The notes beneath the pieces are model-generated. The model was given only the letters and a program-made list of their open reading frames with translations, searched no databases and was not told the origin of the DNA. DNA of 64,000 bases, taken from positions 45,131,169 through 45,195,168 of the forward strand of contig OX485806.1 in NCBI GenBank assembly GCA_950295325.1, in the 5' to 3' direction. The position numbers and the translations under genes are program-made. This stretch comes from Polytrichum commune. Taxonomy: Eukaryota; Streptophyta; Polytrichopsida; Polytrichales; Polytrichaceae. Each line of letters starts with the position of its first letter. Position 1 is the first letter of the stretch. Of the stretch, positions 46,518 to 58,140 are shown piece after piece.

Positions 46518-47380
46518 TTATTTTTTTGCAGCTATTTTGGCGGCCTCCATGGCTCCGAAAATCTCCGGCCCACGACTGTATCCTTGTTTGTTGATTGGAC
46601 CGGAATATGTGTCGTTCTTCCTTATTTCCGGACGCGCTCCCGAATTGTACGAGGTGGTATTGTAAGTAGAATATGAGGGGGTTTGTAAGAAGGAACGTCT
46701 TGCACTTCTCCGGAGGGCCAGACAACGATCGGACTCGGAAGATGCGGCCTTGAGGGCGTGCCTTTCCAATGACAAAGTCGAAGAGGGTTGGCCACCAAGC
46801 GAGCGGTGAGCCACCTGCGAAACAATGCCATAGGAAGATAAGAATAAGAATGGAGTGGGGAAAATAATGAGGGCGATTTGGGATGGGCGCTTGTAAACCT
46901 CTCAGCACGTGGAGACAAGAGAAAAACAACGATGAAAAAGGGTTTAAGGGACAAAGAAAGGCACCTTGGATTTGGTGACGTCGATCCCGGGGACGATGGG
47001 CACGGCGGGGGCGTCGAGGAGAGCATGCGAATCCGGTTGAATTGCGGTACAGTTGAGTAATTTGGGGGAAGCATGGCAAGGAGGGCCAACGATCGCGGAC
47101 AGGTTTGTAGGAGGAGGAACAAAGACGACGGGGGAGGGGTCGCACCGGGGAGCTTCCATGTGGAGACACCGGCTCGGCCCACGACGAGCGATGGCGTCCT
47201 CCCTCAAGGGTGACACATGCCCCAAACGAACGAGCGTTCACTTCTCCTTGGAGAGGGGGGAGGGTGACGGGGCATACGCGCGGGCGACAACTCTGGGGGG
47301 CGGGCTGTTGACAACACCGTTGTTGATGTCGACGTCCCAGGAGTAGTCCACAGCCGAGGCTGCATCTCGGGGAGTTCACT
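46518..47380 (-). CDS. Putative two-exon gene, unknown function
   Basis: Exon 2 (46518-46814) encodes VAHRSLGGQPSSTLSLERHA, SESDRCLALRRSARRSFLQT, NTTSYNSGARPEIRKN and YSGPINKQGYSRGPEIFGAM before a stop. Exon 1 (from 46965 upward, at least to 47225) encodes HMEAPRCDPSPVVFVPPPTN, LNCTAIQPDSHALLDAPAVP and IVPGIDVTKSK. The joining intron 46815-46964 has GTGCCT at the donor and TTTCGCAG at the acceptor, and both exons join in phase 0. An upstream ATG (MSSELPEMQPRLW, near 47380) lies in another frame, so the real start is unclear. I do not recognise the protein; it is rich in Pro, Ser and Arg with a basic tail. It is the least damaged gene model of the window. One TTTACGAACG-type palindrome variant lies inside it at 47225-47245. 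Confidence 0.4.
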
Positions 47381-47429
47381 AGACATGTATATATGTATAC
47401 ACGTGCGTGACAAGGGTATTTATTCAAGG

Positions 47430-48620
47430 CGTATTTAATTATCCATCCTTAATTTTTTGTACCATATTATTATATAATTTTCAAATTTCTTGTTTTTCAA
47501 ATGACCCTATAATTACTTTTAAATTTGATGAAGCTCTAATTTTAAGCTAGGTATGTTCATTATAATTATTTGATTTTGCTCCAAATGGTTTAAGAGCATT
47601 CAAAGTACTAAATCACCAAAATCCAAGGCACAACAAGGTTTTACATTAAGAGTGTTCATAAACAGTTTCAAACAACAAAATCAGCCCATGTTCCTCAATC
47701 AAGTTACACCTACAATTAAACACAACGATACTGAGTGTAAAAAAACAATTACAACACCAACAACAAAGCAAGCAAAAATAGGGTCCATGCAATAATGTAG
47801 AAGGGTATAGAGTCAATACTACAACATCCTGCTTGAAGCAGACAGACACAAGACCAACCAAAACTCCTCTAATTTATCTTGAGAAATTGTTTCTAGCATT
47901 TAAAAATACTAGCAAAACTGTTCATAGCAAATGAAAGATGTCATGTTCATCTTGCAAAACAATTCCTAGCTTTTAAGAACACTAGTATATAATCAACAAA
48001 TAATGCATGCCTTTAATCCTAAACCCAGGAATCCGTCATCCGCCCTCATCAATCTTTCATCCCATTTTCTCAACTGAATCGACGTAGTTTTTCATCCAAA
48101 ATCGTCCCGCCTCTGAACACAAAGGACACCCTATTCCTTAAATCCTACGGTATATTTTTACAAATATTTAAAAAATATTCTTTATTTGTATCAAACCTAA
48201 ATTATTTATAATACAAATTTAATCATACATACTCACCTATATTACTTCTAAGAAAATTCTAAGTTTTTCCTTTTGTGAATATAAATTACCCCATATTTTC
48301 CCGCACGTTGTTTTTTAATATTATCGCAGTAAACTCCCCAAGGGCTGCATCCACCACCGAGAAGTGGTAGAGGGAGGGGATCTGGGAACCCGTCACGTCG
48401 CGGGAAGGGGAGCTTGGGGACGAGGGGGGACGGGAAAGGCCGTCAAGGAGAGGGGTGTCACATAGGGGGGCAAACTATGCGCAACAACAAAAAAGACACC
48501 CAGATATGGAGCAAGCATTAGATATGTAAACCACATGGACACAACCACATGCACGGAGATATTTCAAATGAATTTATTAAATTTTGTGAGCCTCATGATG
48601 CTCTTATATACATTATCGTG
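47430..48620. other. No gene recognised
   Basis: AT-rich intergenic DNA up to 48.3 kb, then a G-rich patch (48330-48480). No frame resembles a known protein. Confidence 0.5.
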
Positions 48621-48629
48621 GGGGCTTAG

Positions 48630-49308
48630 TCCCGCATTGCCGATGGGGTTGGACCTAACAAAAAAAGGGATGCTACCGGCGTGGAGCACAAGCCTTCTAA
48701 GGTATGGACCAAAATTGTGTCGTTCCTATCGTCGGTCCACGGGTCGGGGAAGATAACATTGCCCGGGGCGTTCAAACCGCTCTTGGATGGGCTATCATCG
48801 ATGAGGAGGGTGTTTTCCGGAGTTGGCCACCACCCGTGGGGTACCCCCTGCAGCCAGGGGATGCCTCGCCACAGTCAAAACCTGAGGACCTTGAGGAACT
48901 GTTGTCCTCCGCCGAACTTGGAAACCGGCAGACCCTTTCGTCGAGTAATTCATTTCATTCCTCTTGCCCAAGGACAAGGCAAGGGCTCAGGGGATCACAG
49001 AATAGGAAGTCGACGATGGGCTCCGTGTTCTTCATGACCATGGAGTTCCACACAATGACGTGAGCTAAGTCGAGCACCTTGTGAAAGAAGTCCCACAAGC
49101 CGGGACGGGCGCGGGCAACCTTGCGGTTTATGAGGGTGTCAAGCTCACCGTCAAAGTCCCTTTCGTCGGGGTGACAGAAGGGACGCGTGGGGACCTTTGG
49201 GATGTGTTTGGTGTGACACAACACCCCGTTGAGGTCAAAAATGACGAACGGTTTGTTTTGGGTCTGAGGTCCACTGGTCGAGGGGTTGCGACCTATCTCC
49301 AGGGGGTC
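48630..49308 (-). pseudogene. FCP1/NLI-type (HAD) phosphatase pseudogene
   Basis: After an acceptor-like TTAATCACAG the minus strand reads DPLEIGRNPSTSGPQTQNKP, then FVIFDLNGVLCHTK (HAD motif I), RARPGLWDFFHKVLDLAHVI and VWNSMVMKNTEPIVDF (motif II region), ending GQEE before TGA at 48955. In a shifted frame the C-terminal half follows: PENTLLIDDSPSK (motif IV), LNAPGNVIFPDPWTD and ILVHTLEGL. The order matches FCP1-homology phosphatases of plants. Motif I reads DLNGV where active enzymes have DLD, so the second aspartate is replaced by Asn. With the frameshift, activity is not expected. It lies next to the DGQHS-type relic on the same strand. Confidence 0.75.
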
Positions 49309-50117
49309 CTGTGATTAACAATTTGACTAGTTTAATGATATGATCCAATAAAGAATTTTGCATAAAACATGAAGACGATGCATTATGGAAAAAGACGAAA
49401 GACGAGAACAAGATTGTAAGGAGAATGTGCTAAAGGGTACATTTGCGAACGCTCGTTCGTGAATGAAGGCCAGAAATGGCGAGGTGCATAATTCACGAAT
49501 GCTTGTTCGTGAAAGAAGGCCAACAGTGACCAAGCGCATCATTCACGAACGTTCGTTCGTGAATGATCCTTATAGTACATTTACGAACGGAGTCGCGTGA
49601 AGGAGATGGACGCGGGGTCACATCCTTTTACGAGCATCCGTTCGTGAACGAGGCAGAATTGCACAAGCAAGCAAACCTGCATGAACATACACAATACAAG
49701 AAATGCGAGACGATACAAAGTGTGTGCGATTCGATGCAAAACTCATTTCATAATATGAATTCCGTAAAAATTTACAGTTTGTCTCATATGATAATCTATC
49801 ACACAGGTTCCTAAGGCAAGAGGATGCCGTGTCCTACAAAACTGATCGACCTAAGGTAGTTCGCAAAAATGGGCTCTCAGAGGTCTCGGATGTCGATGCA
49901 GACAACGCGCCAAAAACACAACGCAGGTGGTTAGAGATGTTACTAACGCACGTTTGTCAATGCATGTGGTATTCTCAGAGATGAGGCAAAGAGTCAATCA
50001 TATACGAACGCGCGTTCGTGAACATCAAGGCTATGAGTGAGGCAATAATAACAAAAAAATTCACAAAAGAATAATACATGCCGGTTGCCTAAGATTGAAA
50101 GTTGTAGCATGCAGTGT

Positions 50118-52755
50118 TTACGAACGAGCATTCGTCAAAAATGTTGGGAGATGGCTGACCATGGCAGCGTACATAAATTTGCTGCCCCCAAAGACGTTGT
50201 TGACAATCTTGCCATTCATTGCCAAACCCTGCAATATGGAGAAGCAGAACTCCATCCTCAACTCCAGCACTGGGAAGACGATGTACAATGTCGCCTGGAA
50301 GAGATCATTTGGAGGGGGGTGAAAGATGCTGTAGATCTTCTTGAACGTGTTGATTGCCTTGATGAGTGTTTGCCCATTCCTAAGCGCATTGTACGTCAAG
50401 AAGATGAGGCTCACCGCTCCCACCTGTTTGTTGCCCCTCGCCTCGTTGATGGCCACAATCCCTTCCGTCTTCGCGGGAACGTATAGGCTGTGGAAGATGT
50501 TGTACTCGAACTTGATCGTGTTCTCGTACAAATCGGTGACGACGAAGAGTTTGTCCTGCTCCACAATCCACAGCCATACGTCTGGTGCCCTCATAGCTGG
50601 CGATTTGTGCTCCATGAATTTTGCCATGAAGGGGTTGTGAAAAGGCTCCCCCGTCGCCCCTGTCTTGAGGCACCTGGGATCCCCCTGAAATTGAGGACCG
50701 CAAAGGGACAACCCCTTTGGTCCTCCCTGACCTCGGCCCTGCTCATGGTGCCATCCCACTTGGAAAACGTGGTCCTCTCCAGCCCCGTTGTCACCACACA
50801 AAATCTTGCCACGCCCTCGAATGTGGCGTTCCTCTTCCTCTCCAAGAAGGAGCACATCGCTCCATACTGCGCATCGAGGCACCGTTGATGTTGTACAACG
50901 CCTTGAACTCCTTCCATTTCGCCTAGTTAACATCGCCGTTGGCATGGAAGAGGTGCATCTCAAGCAAGAGTCCACTAATCTCCCGCATGGCAGCGGTCTT
51001 CAGCTTCCTGTGGTTGCACCACTCTTTGATTGAGTACGTGCCGGGCTTGTGCTTTGGTCTCTTCAAAAATATCTTGGGATAAAGGATGGTCCTTCCCACG
51101 GTGTTCCCAAGAATGTGCACTGCACAACGCTGCAATTCTCACTCTGTCAGTCCTTACAGGGCCCTGAAAATTTCCCTTAGTAGAGGCGGGGTTTCTTCGC
51201 TCTTATCATTGCTGTACTTCTCTTCAATGTCGGGGTTCACTAGATCACCCGAGCTGTGAGCGTCAAAAAACTGGGTCCACAACTCCCAGGTGTCTCTGTT
51301 GCAGCAAATCAGACGGAGCTCACCTTTGAGCTCCATAACTGATTTGGTGCTCGTGGGCTTCATGTCGATGGAGGAGAACTTGTCCACCATCGCATCACAG
51401 AACGCCTGCAACATACATACAAGGATGTCAATGTTCAATATCAAATATGAAAGCACGTTCGCAAGTTGGCAACTTTTCAAAATTTTGAGTGCAACATATA
51501 CTTTATGAACGCTCGTTCGTAAACTCACCTTCCATTGTGGAGATTGGATCTTTGCGTTCTCCCTCTCTTTTGGCAGGCATCCATGCGCGACCCACACATC
51601 TCTGGCCGCCACTATATTCTCCGCCCACGAGGCCTCGAATGCCTTGATCTTGTTTCCATAATTCAAAAATGTAGATATTTTCCGGAGTTTGTCCCAGTAG
51701 AGCAGGTTCACCTTGAGCTCGTGTTAGAAGTTATCGTCCTTGAGGATGATTTGTGACGCCTCCAGACTGTGTTGTCCATCGATAATCCAGAACTCTTCAT
51801 TCCAGATTCGGGACCAATCCTTCTCATTGGGACGGGACGACATGCCCTTTGGCATTACGCAGACGGTCTGCCTATCAAACTTCACGTTGTTCATGAGGTT
51901 ATTTATTTGCCACTTCACGCCCCTGCTCTCACGAGACCTAACCACCCACTTGTTGGGGGATTTCTTGCACTTGAAGCAGTCCACGTTGAAAATGAAGTGG
52001 CGTCCCATGGGCCAGCAATCCTTTGAGTAGTTGTTGAAGTCTCTCAAGATTTTTGTCATTTTTGCAGCGTCCGGATTTTCTCCCTTCTTCAAAAGGGTTG
52101 GCATCACTGGCGGCGAATTCACCTCAGCGCCCTCTGTCACTCCATACTTCTCCATGTCATCCCTCGACCTCTTGGCCCTTCGGTCAACCTGCTCCCTGAA
52201 GGCACTGGCCTGGGAGCACTTCTGGAACCTCTTGCCCTCGAACCAGATGGTTTTCTTGGACTCTTCTTTCTTTTATTGGCCTCAACGGCCACACTGTTGA
52301 ACTTCGAAATATTTAAAGTGAGGGCGGTTAACTTCCTCGCCGTCCAGTGTTGGCTCAGGGCGTACTTGGTGAAAAGAGCATCCATATTGAAATGTTTCGC
52401 ATCGGAGGCGACATTATTGCTTGCATAAACGTAGGAGAATGGGTGCAAGAGGTAATTCAATAGGAGGTTGATATAGTCTTTGTTGTACAAAGTCTCCTTG
52501 GGCCTCTACGGACTCTATCTCCCAATTCTTTGTCTGCACCCATTGATATGGTTGGTCTGCCTTTGTTTGCAGCTCATAACCTCAACGCAACGCAAATAAA
52601 CCTTCTTCGGTCTTCTTTGGGATTGCCGTCCACTCTGCCATGACTTCCTCTTTTGGGACATAATTGTCGTTCCCATTGGTATTCGAAACACCTTCTGGAA
52701 GGCGTTCCACAAGCACTGCGAACAAATCGACAACGTTTCTACTTGCTTTAGCCAT
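50118..52755 (-). pseudogene. Large decayed gene with a DGQHS (ParB/DGQHR-like) motif
   Basis: The minus strand starts MAKASRNVVDLFAVLVERLP after an acceptor TATGATGCAG. It passes stops and frameshifts through YINLLLNYLLHPFSYVYASN, ALFTKYALSQHWTARKLTAL and IWFEGKRFQKCSQASAFREQ, then MEKYGVTEG. A long clean part follows: MPTLLKKGENPDAAKMTKIL, GRHFIFNVDCFKCKKSPNKW, WNEEFWIIDGQHSLEASQII and LLYWDKLRKISTFLNYGNKI, up to SPQWK at 51529. Intron 51406-51528 (GTGAGT...TTGCAG) leads to AFCDAMVDKFSSIDMKPTST and LICCNRDTWELWTQFF. Later, in broken frames, come YSIKEWCNHRKLKTAAMREI, PFMAKFMEHKSPAMRAPDVW, NIFHSLYVPAKTEGIVAINE and NGKIVNNVFGGSKF. DGQHS followed by LEAS recalls ParB/DGQHR nucleoside-hydrolysing or DNA-binding folds; the rest is unknown to me. 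At least 600 residues originally. Confidence 0.5.
51406..51528 (-). other. Intron with a palindrome just after its 5' splice site
   Basis: The donor GTGAGT runs directly into TTACGAACGAGCGTTCAT, a copy of the TTTACGAACG palindrome. The acceptor is GTATGTTGCAG. Coding on both sides stays in one frame, which supports the intron call. Confidence 0.6.
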
Positions 52756-53424
52756 CTGCATCATACCAAAGCATATTAGAATCGTTTTTACGAACGTTCG
52801 TTCGTAAGCAACAACGCTGCCCAAAAAACTAAAAACATCATGGCATTGTTGGACATACGAAGTTTTGTATGTGCTTTATGCATGTCAAAAATACTTGACA
52901 GACTAATTTTCACATTCGTTCACATCTTTTATGAACGCGCATTCGTAAATGCAGATGCCTTGTTAGGTGGTATTTTTGTACATAACTTTACGAACGTGCG
53001 TTTTTTAAATCATGCGCTAAACTAGAACCTACTTGGTTAAATTTATTTTCTTCATGTAATTGGGTTAATTGACATATGATATAAATTACCGTATATACGA
53101 ATGCTCGTTTGTATATATAGCCCTCTATTTTGTTCACATTTTTACGAACGCACGTTCATAAACATATAGTCCTGGGGTTTGTGCGTATCTTTACGAACGC
53201 GCGTTCGTAAAAAAAGGGTATATTATGCGTTGTATAGGTATTTATGAACACTTGTTCGTAAATGAGCTTGTTGTTTGTTTATATATAATATTATTATAGT
53301 GTCCATACATATACGGATACGTATACATACAAATATGTATATAGGTATGGCAAGGGATTGCTTGCTGTGTCTCAACAATGCTTGTGATTGACTTATATTT
53401 GTGGTCATTCCATGGTGGTTTGTT

Positions 53425-54080
53425 TAGGTGGGTTGGCGATGGATATGGGAGATAGTGCATTTGAGTTGTCGACGAATGACATGAACATGGAAGATGATAT
53501 GGCCACTATAGTTCATCCTAGATCAAGATGCAAGAGGAAGAGGCCATTTAAAACCAGTTAGCAAGACCATGCATGTGAAGAAGGAAACCAAGAGAACTAC
53601 ATGAAACCTATGAAGGCAACACAACTGACAGCAAAAGACAAGTCGGTGGTCATCAATGCTCTTTAGGAGCTAGTTGGCAATTCTCAACGGGCTTTTGATA
53701 TTATTGTCAGGACACTTTAGAAGCACGTTGACAGGCCTGATCGGTACGCAATAAGAAAATGATTGTATGTTAAAAGCTGCAAGAAGATTTGGGTGCACCT
53801 GGATGACTAAGGGTTTTTGGAGGGATGTTGCTACCAACATGCTGAGAGTAGGAATGTTATACGAATAGCAATTTGTGAGCATGGCGTGAATGCGGCTCTT
53901 ATGGAATTGTCAAAAAATTGGCAAAGCTACACTATGAACAATTCAAGAAGGTGAAATAAATTGCAAGAAATGCTACTACTGTACACATCTAAAAATAGAA
54001 AATCCACAAATTTGGGCAACTTGGAGCGAAGGGTGCTATGAACAAATTTGTAGGCACTGTGATAACTGAAATGGTGGTGA
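53425..54080 (+). pseudogene. Possible coding relic, unknown
   Basis: One plus frame starts MDMGDSAFELSTNDMNMEDD and MATIVHPRSRCKRKRPFKTS. It continues through several stops as AKDKSVVINAL, ELVGNSQRAFDIIVRTL, KHVDRPDRYAIRK, KIWVHLDD and EHGVNAALMELSKNWQSYTM. The low stop density (about one per 25 codons) and the basic KRKRP stretch suggest an old coding region. I do not recognise it. It lies on the opposite strand from the DGQHS relic. Confidence 0.25.
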
Positions 54081-55683
54081 CATTAAGATGAATGTTTGCA
54101 ATATGAATGTAGTTGGTTAACATCTCTCATAAGTTGAGTTAAGGTCACTTACCTGTTGATTTTGTCTAGCAATCATTGAATGTGCTAGTTGGAATTAAAA
54201 GGAGAGGTTGGTAGTATTGGAAGGGTAAACTGTCCATTATAATATGTGAAATTCATATAAGTATATCATGACATAGAATTTTTGCCATAACATTACTCAA
54301 ATACTAGTGTCTATTCCGTGGCCCCTTTGGACCCTTAATGCAGATTCGATTATTTGTTGGTGGGATGCCAACATCTTCAACTAGTCAGTCAGAATTTGGG
54401 GTTGGGCCGGGCCTTGTCCCTAAGGGCGGGACAGACAAGCGTTTGCGCCCTTGCCGCCCGCCCTCAACCTCCTGCCGGCCCCTAACTCGCTGCCCGCTAC
54501 GCTCGCCTGCCTTGCTGCAGCTGGGGCCCTCCACCAGGCCGGGGTCGGGCCAGGCTCGCCCCTGAAGGCGGGACAGACAAGGGCTTGCACCTTTGCTGCT
54601 CGCTCTCAACCTCTGCCTGTCTCTCAAGCCCCCCTTCCCTGGCGGTCCACGTCCACCAACTGCAGCCGGGGCCCTTCACCAGGTTAGGCTCGGGTTCTTG
54701 AACCACAGGCCAATTATGGGTTCGAAAAAAAACCAATTGCTTTTCCGACATTTTTTTCGGATCTGTTCTCTCAAGCCCCCTCTCATCCTCACTTCTTTCC
54801 TATCTCCCCCTTCTCTCACCTTCATTGATTGTGATTCACATTTAGTATAGAGATGTCTATAGTTAGTTACAATCTTGGTGTATATGTTGTAGTATTAGAG
54901 AGGTTTTTTTGTACATGTTTTTATTTTGTAACATTGGTTGTTAGCGTTTTGTAAGGGTTTAGCATTTTATAATATAGGGTTTGTCAAAATTAAGGGTTAA
55001 CTAGATGAATATAAGTATTGAGATGTTAATGTATATATTATAATGTTAGAAAATTTTATTTGTACATGTTTTTGATTTTATAACATTGGTTGTAAATTTT
55101 TTTAATGCACATCGTATATTCTTTTTTTCCATTATAGTTGTTAAATTTAAGATCTTTGATTTAAGATTCACAAACAACGACTAGAATTTGTAAAGATTAA
55201 GGATTAACTTTATGTACCCTATGTATTGTTTTAAAATGTGTGTGTGTGTGTGGATCGGGGGGGTTTGATTACACAACTTACATGAATATGCGATGTCAAA
55301 TATAGAGGATGATAGACAATTTTTCCATGATGATTATTTCAATCTATCGGATTTTGAAGATGATATGTGTAAATTGGTGGAAGTAGAAAAAATTCTTCAA
55401 AATGTTTATGAAGATGATGATACAAGTGTTGACACTTCAACAATCCAAGAAACATACTTCTAATCATTGGATTTGGAGTCGGATTCTGATGAAAATGATA
55501 GAGGTGATGAAATATTGGGCACTTGGGAGGATTTGAAAGGTATTGGTCAAGAACATATTGACATTAGAGCACCAAATTCTACTCATGAATTTCTTCATAT
55601 ATGTTAGAAAATATTCATATTGAGACATTTTCAAAGTATGTGCACTCTATCCTTGATTCCCTGAAACTTATGATTGGTTGGTT

Positions 55684-56391
55684 CTTGGGGGTGCACCTTT
55701 CATTAAAACCTAGAATCACGTGCGTTCACTGCATACTCTAAAAACCCCCTATATACAAGTTATTTTTTGTGAAATGAAGTAATACACATACAATTGCAAC
55801 AATAAATACACAAGTGACAATATGTATACACAAAAGAACATCCATTCATATGTAGTCATTAACATAAGTATACAAATATACTTTTGAACAATAATCAATC
55901 CCTATAATATGTATAACAAAATATCCTAGCTTTCATCAACAAAGTCGTTGAAATTTTTGTCATCTCCCGGATGTAACTCATAAACATTTGATTCACCAAT
56001 ATATGTCATTGTAGCCAATGCAATTATTGTCTCTAAGTCTATCATCAAATGATCAGTAAGATCATATGTCCACTTGTTGTTAGCCCTTTTTTTATACCAA
56101 CATAAACCAATCTCCACGTTTGATGGACGGTCCATCAAGTCAATTGGATCCCTATACTCCACCCAACGATTACCAAATGATTTCCAAACGATTTCATCCA
56201 ATATATAGTATAGTAACAGTACCATACAAATACAAATATTGTATACTTTTTAAAGGCCTTCCATATATGTACGTAATTATAAATTATAACATGTATACCA
56301 TATGTATACGTAATACGGCAAGGTCCAAATCAATACCCCTCCTGTGCACTCACGTATACTCATACATGTTTAGTACAGTGCACCCCCCGAG
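55684..56391. mobile_element. 708-bp TIR element, sibling of 27690-28332
   Basis: The 8-bp repeat GGTTGGTT flanks it exactly (55676-55683 and 56392-56399). The ends are CTTGGGGGTGCAC and the reverse complement of CTCGGGGGGTGCAC. The subterminal CATTAAAACCTAGAATCACG matches the sibling's CATTAAAACCAAGTATCACG. It is nested within the long-TIR element. It carries a minus-strand frame (55926-56225). Confidence 0.88.
55926..56225 (-). CDS. 99-codon ORF conserved between TIR elements
   Basis: The frame runs MVLLLYYILDEIVWKSFGNR, WVEYRDPIDLMDRPSNVEIG, LCWYKKRANNKWTYDLTDHL, MIDLETIIALATMTYIGESN and VYELHPGDDKNFNDFVDES. Its last 50 residues match the sibling's frame at 27940-28100 with conservative changes. 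This is the only long open frame of the element. The protein is unknown to me. Being open over 99 codons in otherwise AT-rich DNA, it may still be intact or may be the tail of a transposase. Confidence 0.5.
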   Translation of the reverse strand: MVLLLYYILDEIVWKSFGNRWVEYRDPIDLMDRPSNVEIGLCWYKKRANNKWTYDLTDHLMIDLETIIALATMTYIGESNVYELHPGDDKNFNDFVDES

Positions 56392-56432
56392 GGTTGGTTA
56401 CAAGGCAATTTTTTTCCTATCTTTCATCAAAT

Positions 56433-58140
56433 TTATGAAGCAAATGTAATTTTTTTGTCCTCTTTCAAATTTATATGGGCGTTCCATAAGTAGTAATGTA
56501 GAATTTCATACCATTGAGCGGTGGAAGAAACTACAAGGAAAATTGAAAGTGATAAAGGGAGTTTACGGATTTGCATTGTCACCTTTGAATGATACAAATG
56601 GTAGATAAATTCCTTCAATAGAGAGTTGGCGTTTAATTGTACAAAAATGTCATGTTGATAGTAATGGTGAACATTTATCGTTAACTTTAACAATGAATGC
56701 AATTCATACATAATAGAGGATTGATATTAATGTGAGAGGTATTTATGTATCTTTCAATCGCAATTGTGTGAATTCTTATGAAATATGCCAAGAGGTTAAG
56801 ATTTGGGATGAAATTATTATGATTTTCCAAGACATTTAAAATCTCATTCTTGATACACTTTGCAGTAAATATATTGTTCTTAGAAGATGTTATAAACATC
56901 GAGAGAGAAAAAAATCAAATTGTGATATTGTACCATTGTCATCGGCCTGGAAATAAAGACCATACTCATAAAAAATTCAATGATATTAGGTCTTAAAAAA
57001 TTTATTCTAGAAGAGATATGACATCTAGATTGGAAAATTGTGAATTTCAAATCAAAGTAATGAATACGAGGGAAACAAAAACATCTACTTCATTGATCGA
57101 AGGCCAATTCCAAGTCACTATATATGTGCACACTAAGCATAGTGGACATACCCTTGGATCTGATGGAGATAGTTTTTTCCTTCCCGTCCACCCATATGTC
57201 ATATCTTGGGCTATGGAGAACTAAAATAAATGCATTCTGCAAGAGCTCTAAAAGCTACATCAAAGCGAGTACGAGAGTTATTTTCTCAAAGTGTTGGAAA
57301 GCTAGAACGGATAACTTATCAATTTCACATCATTAAGAAAGAAGAAAAACGTTTGCATATTCTATGAGAGTACATGGTATGTCAATTATTTAAACATGCA
57401 TATTTTTAATAATCATTTTTTATTTGTTTAAATAAATTATTATATTTATTTTGTTTATTAAATAAATTTATATATATTGTTATTTTTATGAATTTTCTTT
57501 GCAATGATGATTGGAATGCTGCTCAAATTGAAATTATAAGGTTGCAAGAACAAGAAAATGTTATCTATTGCCAACCGTATACACCAACGGATGAAGATCC
57601 TCAAAGGAGGCCTTTTGTGGTTGTTATTCAAACGACCTAACATCATTGGATTTTCGATAAGCACGGTCTTTGGTTCCATCCCAATGAAAACGGTACAATC
57701 TTACAATTTGATTTTTTGGTCTCGACGTTTATAATGTTTTATAAAAATAGTGTGTTTAATGCAAAATGCATCAAGATTGACATTTTAAATGTCTTGGAAA
57801 ATCGTAATAATCTCATCCAAAATCTTAACTTCCTGACATATTTTACAAACATTCAAACATTTTGCAAATAAAAAATATATGAATATCTTCTAAATTGATA
57901 TCGGTATTCCATTGTATACAAATTGCATTTATTGTTGAAGTTAACAATAAATATTCACCATTACTATTAACATGACATTTTTGTACAATTAAACGCCAAC
58001 TCTCTATTTGAAGAACTTGTCTACTCTTTGTGTTATTCAAATGTGATCTTCCTCTATCACATTCAACTTTTCTTATAGTTTTTTCCACTTCTAAATGGTA
58101 TGAATTTCCAAATTACTTCTTATGAAAACACACACTACAA
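56433..58140. repeat. Inverted pair of coding-like segments inside the long-TIR element
   Basis: 56433-56900 and 57730-58140 are imperfect inverted copies. Plus-strand FALSPL, SIESWRLIVQKCHVDSNGEH and LSLTLTMNAIH at 56560-56710 recur on the minus strand at 58090-57843 as QIESWRLIVQKCHVNSNGEY and LLLTSTINAI. Both arms keep the same peptide although their DNA differs. Confidence 0.7.

Larger units (their letters stand above)
49440..53260. repeat. Dispersed TTTACGAACG palindromes
   Basis: The consensus is TTTACGAACG, two variable bases, then CGTTCGTAAA. Good copies lie near 49444, 49542, 50001, 51504, 52788, 53140 and 53190. Variants lie near 49495, 49581, 49628, 49943, 50116, 52930, 52988, 53094 and 53240, and one outlier lies near 47225. 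Unlike the CCCTCTCGG arrays, these sit in unrelated flanks at irregular spacing. They occupy introns and intergenic DNA of the DGQHS relic, with none seen inside its conserved exons. The outer bases alternate between TTTAC and TTCAC. Confidence 0.85.

Noticed and set aside
46438-47427. A single 329-codon minus-strand open frame covering the two-exon gene.
   Set aside because: Its middle translates the predicted intron and its frame differs from the exon frames that give the better protein-like sequence; it is Cys/Pro/Arg-rich without motifs.
50341-50926. Plus-strand open frames over the DGQHS relic.
   Set aside because: Minus-strand translation gives consistent protein-like blocks and introns here; the plus frames are shadows.
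55220-55262. TG microsatellite followed by a G-run as a possible regulatory Z-DNA or G-quadruplex site.
   Set aside because: It is short and lies inside a decayed element; ordinary microsatellite.
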